This document shows, in pieces, positions 8,856 to 18,108 of a stretch of 64,000 nucleotides of DNA; the stretch's first letter is position 1; each line of letters begins with the position of its first letter. The DNA lies in contig NZ_JADQDD010000002.1 in NCBI RefSeq assembly GCF_019263595.1, positions 1 to 64,000 of the forward strand, read 5' to 3'. Source of the stretch: Pseudonocardia sp. KRD291. Lineage in GTDB: Bacteria; Actinomycetota; Actinomycetes; Mycobacteriales; Pseudonocardiaceae. A program made the translations under genes and the position numbers. A model generated the notes under the pieces. It was not told the DNA's origin. It saw only the letters and a list, made by a program, of their open reading frames with translations, and searched no databases.

Positions 8856-10382
8856 TCAGGCCTGCGGGGCGGGGAGGTAGACGGTCTTCACGACCTGGTA
8901 GCTGTTGAGGGCCTCCGGGCCCAGCTCGCGGCCCATGCCGCTGGCCTTGACCCCGCCGAACGGGGCCACCGGCTCGTTCACGTAGTGGTTGATGCCGATC
9001 GAGCCCGTGCGGACCCGCCTCGCAACCGCCTCACCGCGCTCCAGGTCTGCTGTCCAGACCGACCCGCCGAGGCCGAGGCCGTAGTCGGAGTCGTTCGCGA
9101 TCGCGACGGCCTCGTCCTCGCTGCCGTAGGGGATCACCGACAGCACCGGCCCGAAGATCTCCTCCTGGGCGATCGTGTGGTTGTTGTCCACGTCGGCGAA
9201 CACCGTCGGCTCGACGAACCAGCCCTGGTCCAGGCCGGCGGGACGGCCACCGCCCACGGTGAGCCGGGCCCCCTCGGCCTTGCCCTTGGCGATGTAGGAC
9301 TCCACGCGATCCCGCTGCCGGGACGACACCAGCGGGCCCATCTGGGTGCCCTCTGCCAGCGGGTCGCCGATCTTCAGCGAACCGGCCAGGCCGGAGATCG
9401 TGTCGACGACCTCGTCATAGCGGGAGCGCGGGGCGAGCACCCGGGTGCCGAGCCAGCAGATCTGACCGTTGTTCAGCAGGGTCGCCGCGAAGAAGCTCTC
9501 GATCGTCGAGCCCAGGTCGGCGTCGTCGAGGACGATCGCCGCGGACTTGCCGCCGAGCTCGAGGGTGACCGGGCGCAGCAGGCGCCCGCACGTCTCGGCG
9601 AACGACCGGCCGGCGGCCGAGGATCCGGTGAACGACACCTTGTCCACACCCGGGTGCGCGACCAGATGCGCACCCACCTCGCGGCCGCCCTGCACCACGT
9701 TCAGCACACCGGCGGGCAGCCCGGCCTCCGCGGCCGCTTCCGCCATCAGCATGGCGTCGAGGACGGTCTCCGGCGCGGGTTTGAGAACCACCGTGCACCC
9801 GGCCGCGAGCGCGGGGGCGAGCTTGAGGAAGGTGATGCCCTGCGGCACGTTCCACGGCACGATCGCACCGACGACGCCGATGGGCTCACGCAGCACACGG
9901 GCCTTCCCACCGAGCATCCCGTCGCGGGTCTCCTCCTGGCCCTGGGCGACGATCCCGGAGTAGTAGCGCAGCAGCAGTGGCGGGAAGCCGGCCTCGAGCT
10001 GCATCGCCACCGGCAACGGCATGCCGTTCTGGGCGCTCACGCGGGTGGCCGTCTCCTGAGCACGGCTCTCCAGGGCGACGGCGAACCGCTCGAGCGCCTC
10101 GGCGCGCTGGGCCGGGGACCAGCGCGACCAGCCGTGCGGGTCGTCGAACGCGCGCCGGGCGGCCGCGACCGCGTCGTCGACGTCGTGTTCGACGGACTCC
10201 GGCACGCTGCCGAGCCGCTCGCCACTGGCGGCGGCGTGGACATCGTTCCGGCCTGAGCCGCGCGGGGCGGCCCAGTCCCCGTCGAGCCGGTTCAGAGCTG
10301 TACGCGCGCCGCAGTCGGGTTCGACCACATCGTCGGCGACGAAGCCGCGTGCAGGGCGCTCGGCGACAACGCCCAATAACAC
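8856..10382 (-). CDS. Aldehyde dehydrogenase
   Basis: An NAD(P)-dependent aldehyde dehydrogenase of up to 508 residues. E275 in LELGGKSAA and nucleophile C309 in NNGQICW are the catalytic pair, and PWNVPQGITF is the cofactor-binding segment. The start is uncertain: GTG at 10382 gives an N-terminal extension of about 30 residues before the usual DGDWAAPRGSG opening and has only a distant GGAG, and a later in-frame GTG near 10331 is possible. It is divergent from another aldehyde dehydrogenase at 10489, with a perfect palindrome in the shared promoter. Confidence 0.85.
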   Translation of the reverse strand: MLLGVVAERPARGFVADDVVEPDCGARTALNRLDGDWAAPRGSGRNDVHAAASGERLGSVPESVEHDVDDAVAAARRAFDDPHGWSRWSPAQRAEALERFAVALESRAQETATRVSAQNGMPLPVAMQLEAGFPPLLLRYYSGIVAQGQEETRDGMLGGKARVLREPIGVVGAIVPWNVPQGITFLKLAPALAAGCTVVLKPAPETVLDAMLMAEAAAEAGLPAGVLNVVQGGREVGAHLVAHPGVDKVSFTGSSAAGRSFAETCGRLLRPVTLELGGKSAAIVLDDADLGSTIESFFAATLLNNGQICWLGTRVLAPRSRYDEVVDTISGLAGSLKIGDPLAEGTQMGPLVSSRQRDRVESYIAKGKAEGARLTVGGGRPAGLDQGWFVEPTVFADVDNNHTIAQEEIFGPVLSVIPYGSEDEAVAIANDSDYGLGLGGSVWTADLERGEAVARRVRTGSIGINHYVNEPVAPFGGVKASGMGRELGPEALNSYQVVKTVYLPAPQA

Positions 10383-10439
10383 CCGCTCGGCCTGCTCCTG
10401 CCCCGCGACCCGGAGGGCTAGACACAGCTAGATCACTCA

Positions 10440-10457
10440 CTATGATATTCATAGATT
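10440..10457. promoter_or_regulatory. Regulon box between two divergent aldehyde dehydrogenase genes
   Basis: CTATGATATTCATAG (10440-10454) is a perfect 15-base palindrome, and TATGATATTCATAGATT (10441-10457) is a full copy of the island-wide box. TAGATT could serve as a -10 hexamer for the rightward gene. It is the most symmetrical copy, consistent with control of both directions by a dimeric regulator. Confidence 0.65.
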
Positions 10458-10488
10458 AGCCGACACAGCAGAGTTGCAGGAGGACGGC

Positions 10489-11985
10489 ATGACCACGACC
10501 AGCCCGAGCCCCACCAGGCTCGACATCGAATGTCCCCATCTGACCGAGGTGTTCGTCGCGGGCGAGTGGGTCACTCCCGCCTCGTCCGCGACCCTGGACG
10601 TCGTCATGCCCTCGACCGGCGACACCGTCGCGACGGTCGCCCTGCCCGGCCGGGCGGAGGCCGACGCTGCGGTCGCAGCGGCGCGGAGCGCGTTCGACGA
10701 GGGCCCCTGGCCACGGATGTCGGTCGAGGAGCGGGCCGAGGTCTGCTCCCGGTTCGCCGACGAGCTCGAGTCCCGCATGGACCAGATGAACCGTCTGTGG
10801 GCGTTCGAGTCCGGCTTCCCGATCTCGCACGGTGAGATGATCAACTCCGGCGCCGGGAAGATGATCTGGCGGTACGCCATCGGGCGTGCGCCGGAGCTTC
10901 CCTGGGAGGAGCGGCGCACCGCGGCCGGCTCGGACGTGTTGCTGACCCGCGAGCCGATCGGCACCGTGCTGGCGATCATGACCTACAACGGACCGGTCGT
11001 GGAGCTCGGAATGAAGATCATCCCCGGGCTACTGGCGGGGTGCCCGATCGTGCTCAAGCCGGCTCCCGACTCACAGCTGACGACCCGCGTGGTGGCCGAC
11101 GCCGCCGCGGCGGCCGGGTTCCCGCGCGGCGTGGTCAGCGTGCTCGCGGCCGACCTGGAGACCAGCCAGTACCTCGTCAGCCATGACGACATCGACATGG
11201 TGCACATGACCGGCGGGGGGCCGGTCGCCGTCGACATCGTGTCCCGTACCTCCGCCCGGCTCGCCCGCACGGCACTCGAGCTCGGCGGCAAATCGCCCGC
11301 GATCATTCTCGACGACGCGAAGCTCGAGGACGTGCTGCCGACGCTGGTGCCCGGCGGGATCGGCGGCGTCGGCCAGGTCTGTGTCAGCCTCTCCAGGGTG
11401 CTGGTCTCCCGCGCCCGCTACGAGGAGGTAGTCGCCGCGCTGGTCGAGGAGTTCGCCAAGTACCCCGTGGGCGACCCGTTCGACCCGACTACCATCCTCG
11501 GGCCGCTGGGCAACGAGCGCGCCCTGCACCGGGTCGAGTCGATGCTCGAGCGTGCGGTCCAGGATGGCGCGAAGGTCGTGGCCGGCGGGCGCAGGCCGCC
11601 GGAGTTCGACGGCAAGGGCTTCTACTTCGAACCCACGCTGCTGCGCGACGTCGACCAGGACAGCTACATCGCGCAGGAGGAGGTCTTCGGCCCGATCATC
11701 TCGGTGATCGCCTACGACGACGTCGAAGACGCGATCGCGATCGCCAACAACACCCGGTTCGGGCTCGCGGCCTCGGTCTACTCGTCCGACTCCGACGCGG
11801 CGCTCGCGGTCGCCAGGCGGATCCGCTCCGGCGGTGTCGCCATCAACCTGGCCGGCGTGTGTCTGACCGAGCCCTTCGGCGGGGTCCGCCAGTCCGGGTG
11901 GGGGCGGGAGTGCGGCGCGGAGGGCATCCTCGAGTTCACCGACATCAAGCAGATCCTGCTCAGCGGCTCGTACGTCGACGCCTGA
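10489..11985 (+). CDS. Aldehyde dehydrogenase (atypical cofactor loops)
   Basis: A 498-residue member of the aldehyde dehydrogenase superfamily. E264 in LELGGKSPA and C298 in GQVCVS are in place. The usual PWNFP segment reads TYNGPV, and the usual FTGS loop reads MTGGGPV, so it is a divergent subgroup. ATG at 10489 was preferred to an upstream TTG because AGGAGG lies right before it. It is followed 17 bases later by an acyl-CoA ligase, suggesting that the aldehyde becomes an acid that is then CoA-activated. Confidence 0.87.
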   Translation: MTTTSPSPTRLDIECPHLTEVFVAGEWVTPASSATLDVVMPSTGDTVATVALPGRAEADAAVAAARSAFDEGPWPRMSVEERAEVCSRFADELESRMDQMNRLWAFESGFPISHGEMINSGAGKMIWRYAIGRAPELPWEERRTAAGSDVLLTREPIGTVLAIMTYNGPVVELGMKIIPGLLAGCPIVLKPAPDSQLTTRVVADAAAAAGFPRGVVSVLAADLETSQYLVSHDDIDMVHMTGGGPVAVDIVSRTSARLARTALELGGKSPAIILDDAKLEDVLPTLVPGGIGGVGQVCVSLSRVLVSRARYEEVVAALVEEFAKYPVGDPFDPTTILGPLGNERALHRVESMLERAVQDGAKVVAGGRRPPEFDGKGFYFEPTLLRDVDQDSYIAQEEVFGPIISVIAYDDVEDAIAIANNTRFGLAASVYSSDSDAALAVARRIRSGGVAINLAGVCLTEPFGGVRQSGWGRECGAEGILEFTDIKQILLSGSYVDA

Positions 11986-12002
11986 GTGAGAAGGAGACCC
12001 CT

Positions 12003-13532
12003 ATGTACCCGGGCACGTTCGCCGAACTCACCCCCGGCAAGCCCGCCGTGATCATGTCCGACACCGGCGCGACGCTGACCTACGCGGAGCTCGACGAACG
12101 TTCGGCCCGCCTCGCTCACGTCCTGCGCGAGGCGGGCCTGCGACCCGGTGACGACGTCGCGCTGCTCGCCGAGAACTCGCCGCGCACGTTCGAGGTCTTC
12201 TGGGCCGCCATCCGGAGCGGTCTCTACGTCACCGCGATCAACCATCACCTCACCGCCGCGGACGTCGGCTACATCGTCGGCGACTGCGGCGCGACGGCAC
12301 TCGTCGTCTCGGCGGTACAGGGGGAGATCGCCCTCGCGGCCGACACGCCGGGGGTCTCGCTGCGCCTGGCCTTCGGCGGGGCCGTGGCCGGGTACGGCGA
12401 CTACGAGGAAGCCCTCGCCGCCGCCCCGCCCGAACGGCCCGCGGACCAGCCCCGCGGCAAGGACATGCTCTACAGCTCGGGCACCACCGGACGTCCCAAG
12501 GGCGTCAAGGCGCCGCTCCCCGGCGTACAGGTCGACGAGGCACCGGACGCACTGCTGACGGTGTTCGGCCCGCAGTACGGATTCACCCAGGACATGGTCT
12601 ACCTCTCCCCCGCGCCGCTCTACCACGCCGCACCGCTGAGGTTCGGCGGAATGGTGCACTCGGTCGGCGGGACCGTGGTCGTGATGCCCCGGTTCGACGC
12701 GGCCGCGGCGCTGGAGTCCCTCGAGCGCTACCGCGTCACCCACAGCCAGTGGGTCCCCACGATGTTCGTCCGGATGCTCAAGCTCCCCGACGAACAGCGC
12801 ACGTCGCGCGACCTGTCCTCGCACCGCGTCGCCGTGCATGCGGCCGCGCCCTGCCCCGTCGAGGTCAAACAACGGATGATCGAGTGGTGGGGCCCGATCC
12901 TGCACGAGTACTACGGCTCCACCGAGGCCATCGGGCTCACGCTGATCGACTCCCCCACCTGGCTCCGCAAACCCGGCTCGGTCGGCACCGCGCTCCTCGG
13001 GACCGTCCGGATCTGCGACGACGCAGGTGACGAGCTACCCCGGGGCGAGGTCGGCCTCGTCTACTTCGAACGCGACGAGCTGCCCTTCGCGTACCACAAC
13101 GACCCCGACAAGACCCGCGAGGCGCAGAACCCGAAGCACCCGAGCTGGGGCACCACCGGCGACATGGGCTACCTCGACGACGGCGGGTTCCTCTACCTCA
13201 CCGACCGGAAGGCGTTCATGATCATCTCTGGTGGTGTGAACATCTACCCGCAGGAGATCGAGGACGCGCTCGCGCTGCATCCCGCCGTCCTCGACGTCGC
13301 CGTGATCGGCGTGCCGGACGACGAGATGGGCGAGCAGGTCAAGGCCGTCGTCCAGGCGGACGCGGGCGCCGCCCCCGGCGCCGACCTCGGGCGGGAACTT
13401 CTGGAGTTCCTGGGCGAGCGCCTCGCCCGCTACAAGCTGCCGCGGAGCATCGACTTCGTCGGCTTCCTGCCCCGGACCGAGACGGGCAAGTTGCAGAAGC
13501 GGCTCCTGCGAGGCACCTACACCAGCCCGTGA
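12003..13532 (+). CDS. Acyl-CoA synthetase (AMP-forming, FadD-like)
   Basis: A 509-residue ligase that would activate a carboxylic acid to its CoA thioester. YSSGTTGRPKGV is the ATP loop, YYGSTE the adenylate motif, TTGDMGYLDD and ISGGVNIYPQEIE the hinge region, and K in TGKLQKR the C-terminal catalytic lysine. The ATG at 12003 has GAAGGAG upstream and is the first codon giving a normal family N-terminus. Its close relatives in actinobacterial steroid and terpenoid islands act on bulky acids, though this one's substrate is unknown. Confidence 0.88.
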   Translation: MYPGTFAELTPGKPAVIMSDTGATLTYAELDERSARLAHVLREAGLRPGDDVALLAENSPRTFEVFWAAIRSGLYVTAINHHLTAADVGYIVGDCGATALVVSAVQGEIALAADTPGVSLRLAFGGAVAGYGDYEEALAAAPPERPADQPRGKDMLYSSGTTGRPKGVKAPLPGVQVDEAPDALLTVFGPQYGFTQDMVYLSPAPLYHAAPLRFGGMVHSVGGTVVVMPRFDAAAALESLERYRVTHSQWVPTMFVRMLKLPDEQRTSRDLSSHRVAVHAAAPCPVEVKQRMIEWWGPILHEYYGSTEAIGLTLIDSPTWLRKPGSVGTALLGTVRICDDAGDELPRGEVGLVYFERDELPFAYHNDPDKTREAQNPKHPSWGTTGDMGYLDDGGFLYLTDRKAFMIISGGVNIYPQEIEDALALHPAVLDVAVIGVPDDEMGEQVKAVVQADAGAAPGADLGRELLEFLGERLARYKLPRSIDFVGFLPRTETGKLQKRLLRGTYTSP

Positions 13533-13588
13533 CCGCGCTCCTGGCGGCCATCGCCGGCGGCCCCGGTAACCCGTCTGCCGCTCCATCC

Positions 13589-15217
13589 TCAGCCGGGCTG
13601 CCTCGCGGCGTGGAGTCCTGCCAGATAGCCCATCGTGCAGCCCGGCCCGAGCGTCGCGCCTGCGCCCGGGTAGCCCGGGCCCATCGGGTGCGACGTGGTG
13701 TTGCCGGCCGCGTACAGCCCCGGGACGTGGTCACCGAACGGGTCGAGCGCCCGCCCGTTCCCGTCCGTGACCACACCCCCCTTGGTGCCGATCACGCCCG
13801 AGCGCACCTCGATCGCGTAGAACGGTGCGGTGTCGACCGGGCCCAGGGCCGGGTACGGGGCGTACTGGTCGCCCCAGTAGCGATCGTAGGCACTCTCCCC
13901 ACGGTGGAACTGCGGGTCGCGGCCCTCCTGCGCATGGGTGTTGAACTCCGCGAGCGTCGCGGAGACGCCCTCGGCGTCGATGCCCAGCTTCCCCGCCAGC
14001 TCGCCGAGGGTCGGTGCGCTGGTCAGCCACACCGGCGTGGGCTGTTCGGCCCGATGGCCGAGGAAGCCGTACTCCCGGAGGTGGCGCTGGTCGAAGATCA
14101 GGTACGCGGGCAGGTTGGTGAACCCGTACGCGCGGGGGTCGAACGCGTGGAACGCCTTGGTCATGTCGTTGTAGTTGTGCGCCTCGTTGACGAACCGGCG
14201 GCCCGCGCCGTTCACGATCACGGAGCCGGGTCCGGTCCGCTCGAAACGGAGCAGGGTGCCGGTCGGGCACCCGTCTGTCTCGTCGCCGGGCACGTGGACC
14301 ATCGGGCCCCACCACGCCTCACGCATGTTCCCCAGCGCGACACCGGCCTTGGCCGCCATCCGGATCCCGTCACCGGTGTTGTGCGGTGGGCTGCAGCTCG
14401 CCTCGACCGGGCCGGGCAGGAAGTTCTCGACCATGTCCGGCGCCCATTCGAAGCCGCCGCAAGCCAAGATCACCCCTGACGGTGCCCTCACCGTTGTGCC
14501 GTCGGCCAGCACGACGCCGGTGACGCGGCCGTCGGTGGCCGTCAGCCGCTCGGCACCGGCGCCGGTCGCGAGTGCGACCCCGGCCCGTGCGCACGCGTGC
14601 ACCAGCGGTGCGACGAGTGCCCGTCCCCTCGCCACCAGGCCCCGCTCGGCCCGCTGCGCGAGCTCCTCCCACGGGAAACGGGTGAAGATCCGCCACTGCT
14701 CGTACTCGACCATGGTGAACGGCGGACGGTGGTCGGGTCGCAGGCTGTCCCGGAGCTTGCCCAGCGGGGTGATGTCGAAGGGCAGCGGATCGAGAGAACG
14801 GCCGCCGGCGTGCGCTCCCGGCCACTCGGGGTGATAGTCGGGAAAGTGCTCCATGGCGCAGAAGTGCAGGCCGGCGCGATCGGCCAGGAAGCCGAGCAGC
14901 TCGTCGCCCCGGTCGGCGAGTGACTCCAGCACGTCGACGCTGGTTCGCCGATCGGTGACGGCGGCGAGGTAGCGCAGCGCCTCCGTCCGGTCGTCGGTTT
15001 TCCCGATCTCGCGCAGGTAGCGGTTCATCGGGATCCAGAGCATGCCGCCCGAGACCGCCGAGGTGCCGCCGAGGTAGGGGCCCTTCTCGAGCACGAGCAC
15101 CCTTGCCCCACCCGCTGCCGCGGCCAGCGCCGCGGTGAGCCCGATGGCGCCGGACCCGACCACGACGACGTCGTGCTCGTCGCCGATCGCCCCGGCCCAT
15201 TCCGTTCGTGCGGTCAT
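13589..15217 (-). CDS. KstD-like FAD-dependent dehydrogenase (3-ketosteroid-1-dehydrogenase / fumarate-reductase-type)
   Basis: A 542-residue flavoprotein. GSGAIGLTAALAAAAGG at about 22 is the FAD Rossmann motif, LGGTSAVSGGMLWIP is the signature loop of the 3-ketosteroid-dehydrogenase group, and GPGYPGAGATLGPG near the C-terminus is the second FAD contact. Such enzymes desaturate ring ketones. It is the last gene of the run starting at the P450 (21176) and follows the molybdenum hydroxylase large subunit by 27 bases, so it may act on that enzyme's product. A true steroid substrate is not implied. Confidence 0.82.
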   Translation of the reverse strand: MTARTEWAGAIGDEHDVVVVGSGAIGLTAALAAAAGGARVLVLEKGPYLGGTSAVSGGMLWIPMNRYLREIGKTDDRTEALRYLAAVTDRRTSVDVLESLADRGDELLGFLADRAGLHFCAMEHFPDYHPEWPGAHAGGRSLDPLPFDITPLGKLRDSLRPDHRPPFTMVEYEQWRIFTRFPWEELAQRAERGLVARGRALVAPLVHACARAGVALATGAGAERLTATDGRVTGVVLADGTTVRAPSGVILACGGFEWAPDMVENFLPGPVEASCSPPHNTGDGIRMAAKAGVALGNMREAWWGPMVHVPGDETDGCPTGTLLRFERTGPGSVIVNGAGRRFVNEAHNYNDMTKAFHAFDPRAYGFTNLPAYLIFDQRHLREYGFLGHRAEQPTPVWLTSAPTLGELAGKLGIDAEGVSATLAEFNTHAQEGRDPQFHRGESAYDRYWGDQYAPYPALGPVDTAPFYAIEVRSGVIGTKGGVVTDGNGRALDPFGDHVPGLYAAGNTTSHPMGPGYPGAGATLGPGCTMGYLAGLHAARQPG

Positions 15218-15244
15218 CGTCGACCTCCCGGTCCTGGCTTTCCG

Positions 15245-17596
15245 TCAGTCTTCGATGACACCCAGTGCCTGGAGCACCTTCGTCGGCGTCAGCGGAGTTG
15301 CGGTGATGCGACCGGCCTCGACCTGCCCGAACGCGTCGTCGACGGCGTTGAGCAGCGCCGCCGGCGCGAGTACCGTCCCGCCCTCCCCGACACCGCGGGA
15401 GCCGACCATGGTCGGCGCCTGGTACTCGAGGTGTTCGATCTCGATCTCGGGAACCTCGGGCGCGCTGGGCATCAGGTAGTCCATGAACGTGCCGGCCAGG
15501 TACTGCCCGTCCTCGCCGTAGGCGGCGTGCTCCAGCAGCATCCCGCCCAGGCCCATCGCGATGCCGCCGATCACCTGGCCGTCCACCACGGCCGGGTTGA
15601 TGATCTTCCCGCAGTCCTCGACGACCAGATAGCGGGTGACCGCGATCTTGCCGGTCTCCTGGTCGATCTCGACCCAGCAGGCGTGGCTGCCCTGGCCCCA
15701 GCCGCCGTTCTCGCCGTCGTAGTGAGCCGTCGTCTCGAGGTTGAGGTCAACGCCCTGGGGCATCATCCCTGGTGCCATGTAGCAGCCCATCGCGAGATCG
15801 GCGAGCGGCACCGCCGAGCCCGGCGCACCCTTCACCGAGATCACCGAGTTCTCGATCTGCAGGTCGGACGGGCTCGCCTCGAGCATGTGCGCGGCGATGT
15901 CGAGGACCCGCGCCCGCACCTCACGTGCGGCCACCATCGCGCCGCCGGTGGCCATCATCCCGGCCTTGCTGCCGCCGGTACCGATCATGGTGAAGACCGT
16001 CGCGTCGGTGTCGCCGAAGACGATCCGGACGTCGTCGAACGCGACCCCCATCTCGTCCGCGATCACCTGGGCGAGCGTGGTCTCGTGCCCCTGGCCGTGC
16101 GGGATCTGGGTGGTGAACGCCGTGATGTGACCGTCGGGTTCGACGCGCAGCCGCACCGGCTCCGCCGAAAACGGGAAACCGATCAGGCCCCAGAACTCCG
16201 GGGTGCCCGGCGCCGGCTCGTAGAACGTCCCGACGCCGAAGCCGACCAGGCGGCCCTCGGCCCGTGCCTTCTCCTGCTGCGCCCGGATCTCGTCGAGATC
16301 GATCATCTCGGTGAGCCGTGCGAACGTCTCCGCCGCCGTGACCCCGTCCAGTGTGAAGCCGGCCCCGCTCATCGTGGGCTGCTCGGTCACCGGGATCAGG
16401 TTGCGCTGCCGGACCTCGACCGGGGAGATGCCGACCCGCTTCGCGATCAGGTCCATCATCCGTTCCCGGACCAGGGTCTCCACGGCCCACGGGCCGCGCA
16501 GCGAGATGTAGGACGCCTTGTTCGTGCACGCCGCCGTCGAGGTGAACCGGTAGGCCGGGACCCGGTACGGACCGGGCAGCATGTGACCCGCGATGCCGGT
16601 CACCACCGGCGCGGGCGGCATCACCGGGTATGCGCCGTGGTTCATCACCATGTTCACGCGGAACCCGAGCAACGTCCCGTCGGCCTTGACCGCCGCGTCG
16701 ATCGTGAGGGTCTCGTCCCGTGCCGACCCGCCCGCGGTGAGGTTCTCGTTGCGGTCCTCCACCCACTTCAGCGAGACACCGAGGTGCTTCGCCGCGGCGC
16801 AGAGCGCGACGTCCTCCCGGTACATCGAGAACTTCAGCCCGAAGCTACCGCCGATGTCGCTGGTCACCACCCGCATGAGGTGGATGGGCTGGTTGATGAA
16901 CCCGGCGACGAGCAGCCGCATCAGGTGCGAGGTCTGCGTCGAGGCCTCGTAGGTGAGCACCCCCGTCGAGCGGTCGTAGGTCGCGACGCCGCCCCGCCCC
17001 TCCATCGGGGCGCAGGTCCAGCGGTGCTGGTCGAGCCGGTCGGTGACGACGTGGTCGGCCTCGGCGAACGCCGCGTCGATGTCGCCGACGGCGATCTCAC
17101 CGGAGTGGATGACGTTGCCCGGCACCTCGTCGAACAGTTGCGGCGCGCCGTCGGCCAGGGCCTGGGTGGTGCTCACGACCGGCTCCAGCGGGTCGTAGTC
17201 GATCTCGATCAGGCTCGCGGCGTCCTCCGCGACGTACCGGTCCGAGGCCACGACGAGCGCGACCGGCTCACCGACGTAGCGGACCGTCCCGGTCGCGAGG
17301 GCGGTGAAGCTCGGGCTGTTCAGTCCGGGGATCGGGGCGCCGAGGTTGATCGGGTTCGTGAACTGCGCCATCTCGTCGCCGGTGATGACCGCGACGACAC
17401 CCTCCATCTCCCGTGCCGCCGCGACGTCGCACCCGGAGATCCGGGCATGCGGAAGGGTGCTGCGCACGAAATGACAGGTCAGGGTGTTCCGCTCGTGCAC
17501 ATCGTCGATGTAGCGCCCCGCACCGGTCAGGATCCGGACGTCCTCGCGACGTTTGATCCGGGCTCCGACGAGCCCGCCCACGACACTGGAGCTCAT
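15245..17596 (-). CDS. Molybdenum hydroxylase large subunit (CoxL/XDH family)
   Basis: The 783-residue molybdopterin subunit of a xanthine-dehydrogenase/CO-dehydrogenase-type enzyme, which hydroxylates a carbon using water. GGSFGLKF (249-256) binds molybdopterin, GQGHETTLAQ is conserved, and E738 in VGEGG is the catalytic glutamate. The active-site loop reads SYISLRGPW (362-370) and not AYRCSFR, so true CO dehydrogenase activity is unlikely. The start at 17596 overlaps the small-subunit stop by four bases. No maturation genes (CoxD/E/F type) are nearby. Confidence 0.88.
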   Translation of the reverse strand: MSSSVVGGLVGARIKRREDVRILTGAGRYIDDVHERNTLTCHFVRSTLPHARISGCDVAAAREMEGVVAVITGDEMAQFTNPINLGAPIPGLNSPSFTALATGTVRYVGEPVALVVASDRYVAEDAASLIEIDYDPLEPVVSTTQALADGAPQLFDEVPGNVIHSGEIAVGDIDAAFAEADHVVTDRLDQHRWTCAPMEGRGGVATYDRSTGVLTYEASTQTSHLMRLLVAGFINQPIHLMRVVTSDIGGSFGLKFSMYREDVALCAAAKHLGVSLKWVEDRNENLTAGGSARDETLTIDAAVKADGTLLGFRVNMVMNHGAYPVMPPAPVVTGIAGHMLPGPYRVPAYRFTSTAACTNKASYISLRGPWAVETLVRERMMDLIAKRVGISPVEVRQRNLIPVTEQPTMSGAGFTLDGVTAAETFARLTEMIDLDEIRAQQEKARAEGRLVGFGVGTFYEPAPGTPEFWGLIGFPFSAEPVRLRVEPDGHITAFTTQIPHGQGHETTLAQVIADEMGVAFDDVRIVFGDTDATVFTMIGTGGSKAGMMATGGAMVAAREVRARVLDIAAHMLEASPSDLQIENSVISVKGAPGSAVPLADLAMGCYMAPGMMPQGVDLNLETTAHYDGENGGWGQGSHACWVEIDQETGKIAVTRYLVVEDCGKIINPAVVDGQVIGGIAMGLGGMLLEHAAYGEDGQYLAGTFMDYLMPSAPEVPEIEIEHLEYQAPTMVGSRGVGEGGTVLAPAALLNAVDDAFGQVEAGRITATPLTPTKVLQALGVIED

Positions 17597-18108
17597 CGCC
17601 GTGTCTCCGATCCCGACGCCGAGCCGGTCGCTGCCGTCAGCGCCGCCTCCGCGCCGTCGACGATCGCCTGGTAGCCGGAGCAGCGGCAGATGTTGCCCGA
17701 GAGCTCCTCCCGGATCTCGGTCCGCGAACGCGGGCATCCCCGCCCGGCCCGCGCGTCCCGCTCCATCCCGTAGATCGTCATCACGAAGCCCGGCGTGCAG
17801 AACCCGCACTGGAACGCGCCACTCTCCCAGAGGGCGGTCTGCACCGGATGCATCTGACCCGGCTCCGCGATCCCCTCCACGGTGGTGACCTCGTGCCCGT
17901 CCGCGTGGACCGCGAGCGCCAGGCAGGAGCGCACCGCCTCGCCGTCGAGCAGGACCGTGCACGCCCCGCAGACGCCGTGCTCGCACCCGAGGTGTGTGGC
18001 GGTCAGGCCCAGCGTGTGGCGGAGGAAGTCGGCCAGCGTGCGCCGCGGCTCCACCAACGCCGTGTGGACCGTTCCGTTGACGGTCACCGTGATCTCCCGG
18101 TCGCTCAC
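17593..18108 (-). CDS. Molybdenum hydroxylase 2Fe-2S small subunit (CoxS-like)
   Basis: A 171-residue iron-sulfur subunit. C42, C47, C50 and C62 bind the plant-type N-terminal cluster. C101, C104, C141 and C143 (CGFC then CRC) bind the second cluster. It moves electrons from the molybdenum site to the FAD subunit. Both ends overlap neighbouring genes by four bases, so the three subunits are translated together. The C-terminal tail after CRCSG is a little longer than usual. Confidence 0.93.
   Translation of the reverse strand: MSDREITVTVNGTVHTALVEPRRTLADFLRHTLGLTATHLGCEHGVCGACTVLLDGEAVRSCLALAVHADGHEVTTVEGIAEPGQMHPVQTALWESGAFQCGFCTPGFVMTIYGMERDARAGRGCPRSRTEIREELSGNICRCSGYQAIVDGAEAALTAATGSASGSETRR

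Noticed and set aside
6144-10256. A 1,370-codon open frame on the plus strand
   Set aside because: It runs antisense to three well-supported genes. Its composition is the Arg/Gly/Val/Asp-rich pattern of high-GC shadow frames, with no family motifs.
15173-17674. An 833-codon open frame on the plus strand
   Set aside because: It is a mirror of the molybdenum hydroxylase large subunit, which has clear catalytic motifs on the other strand.
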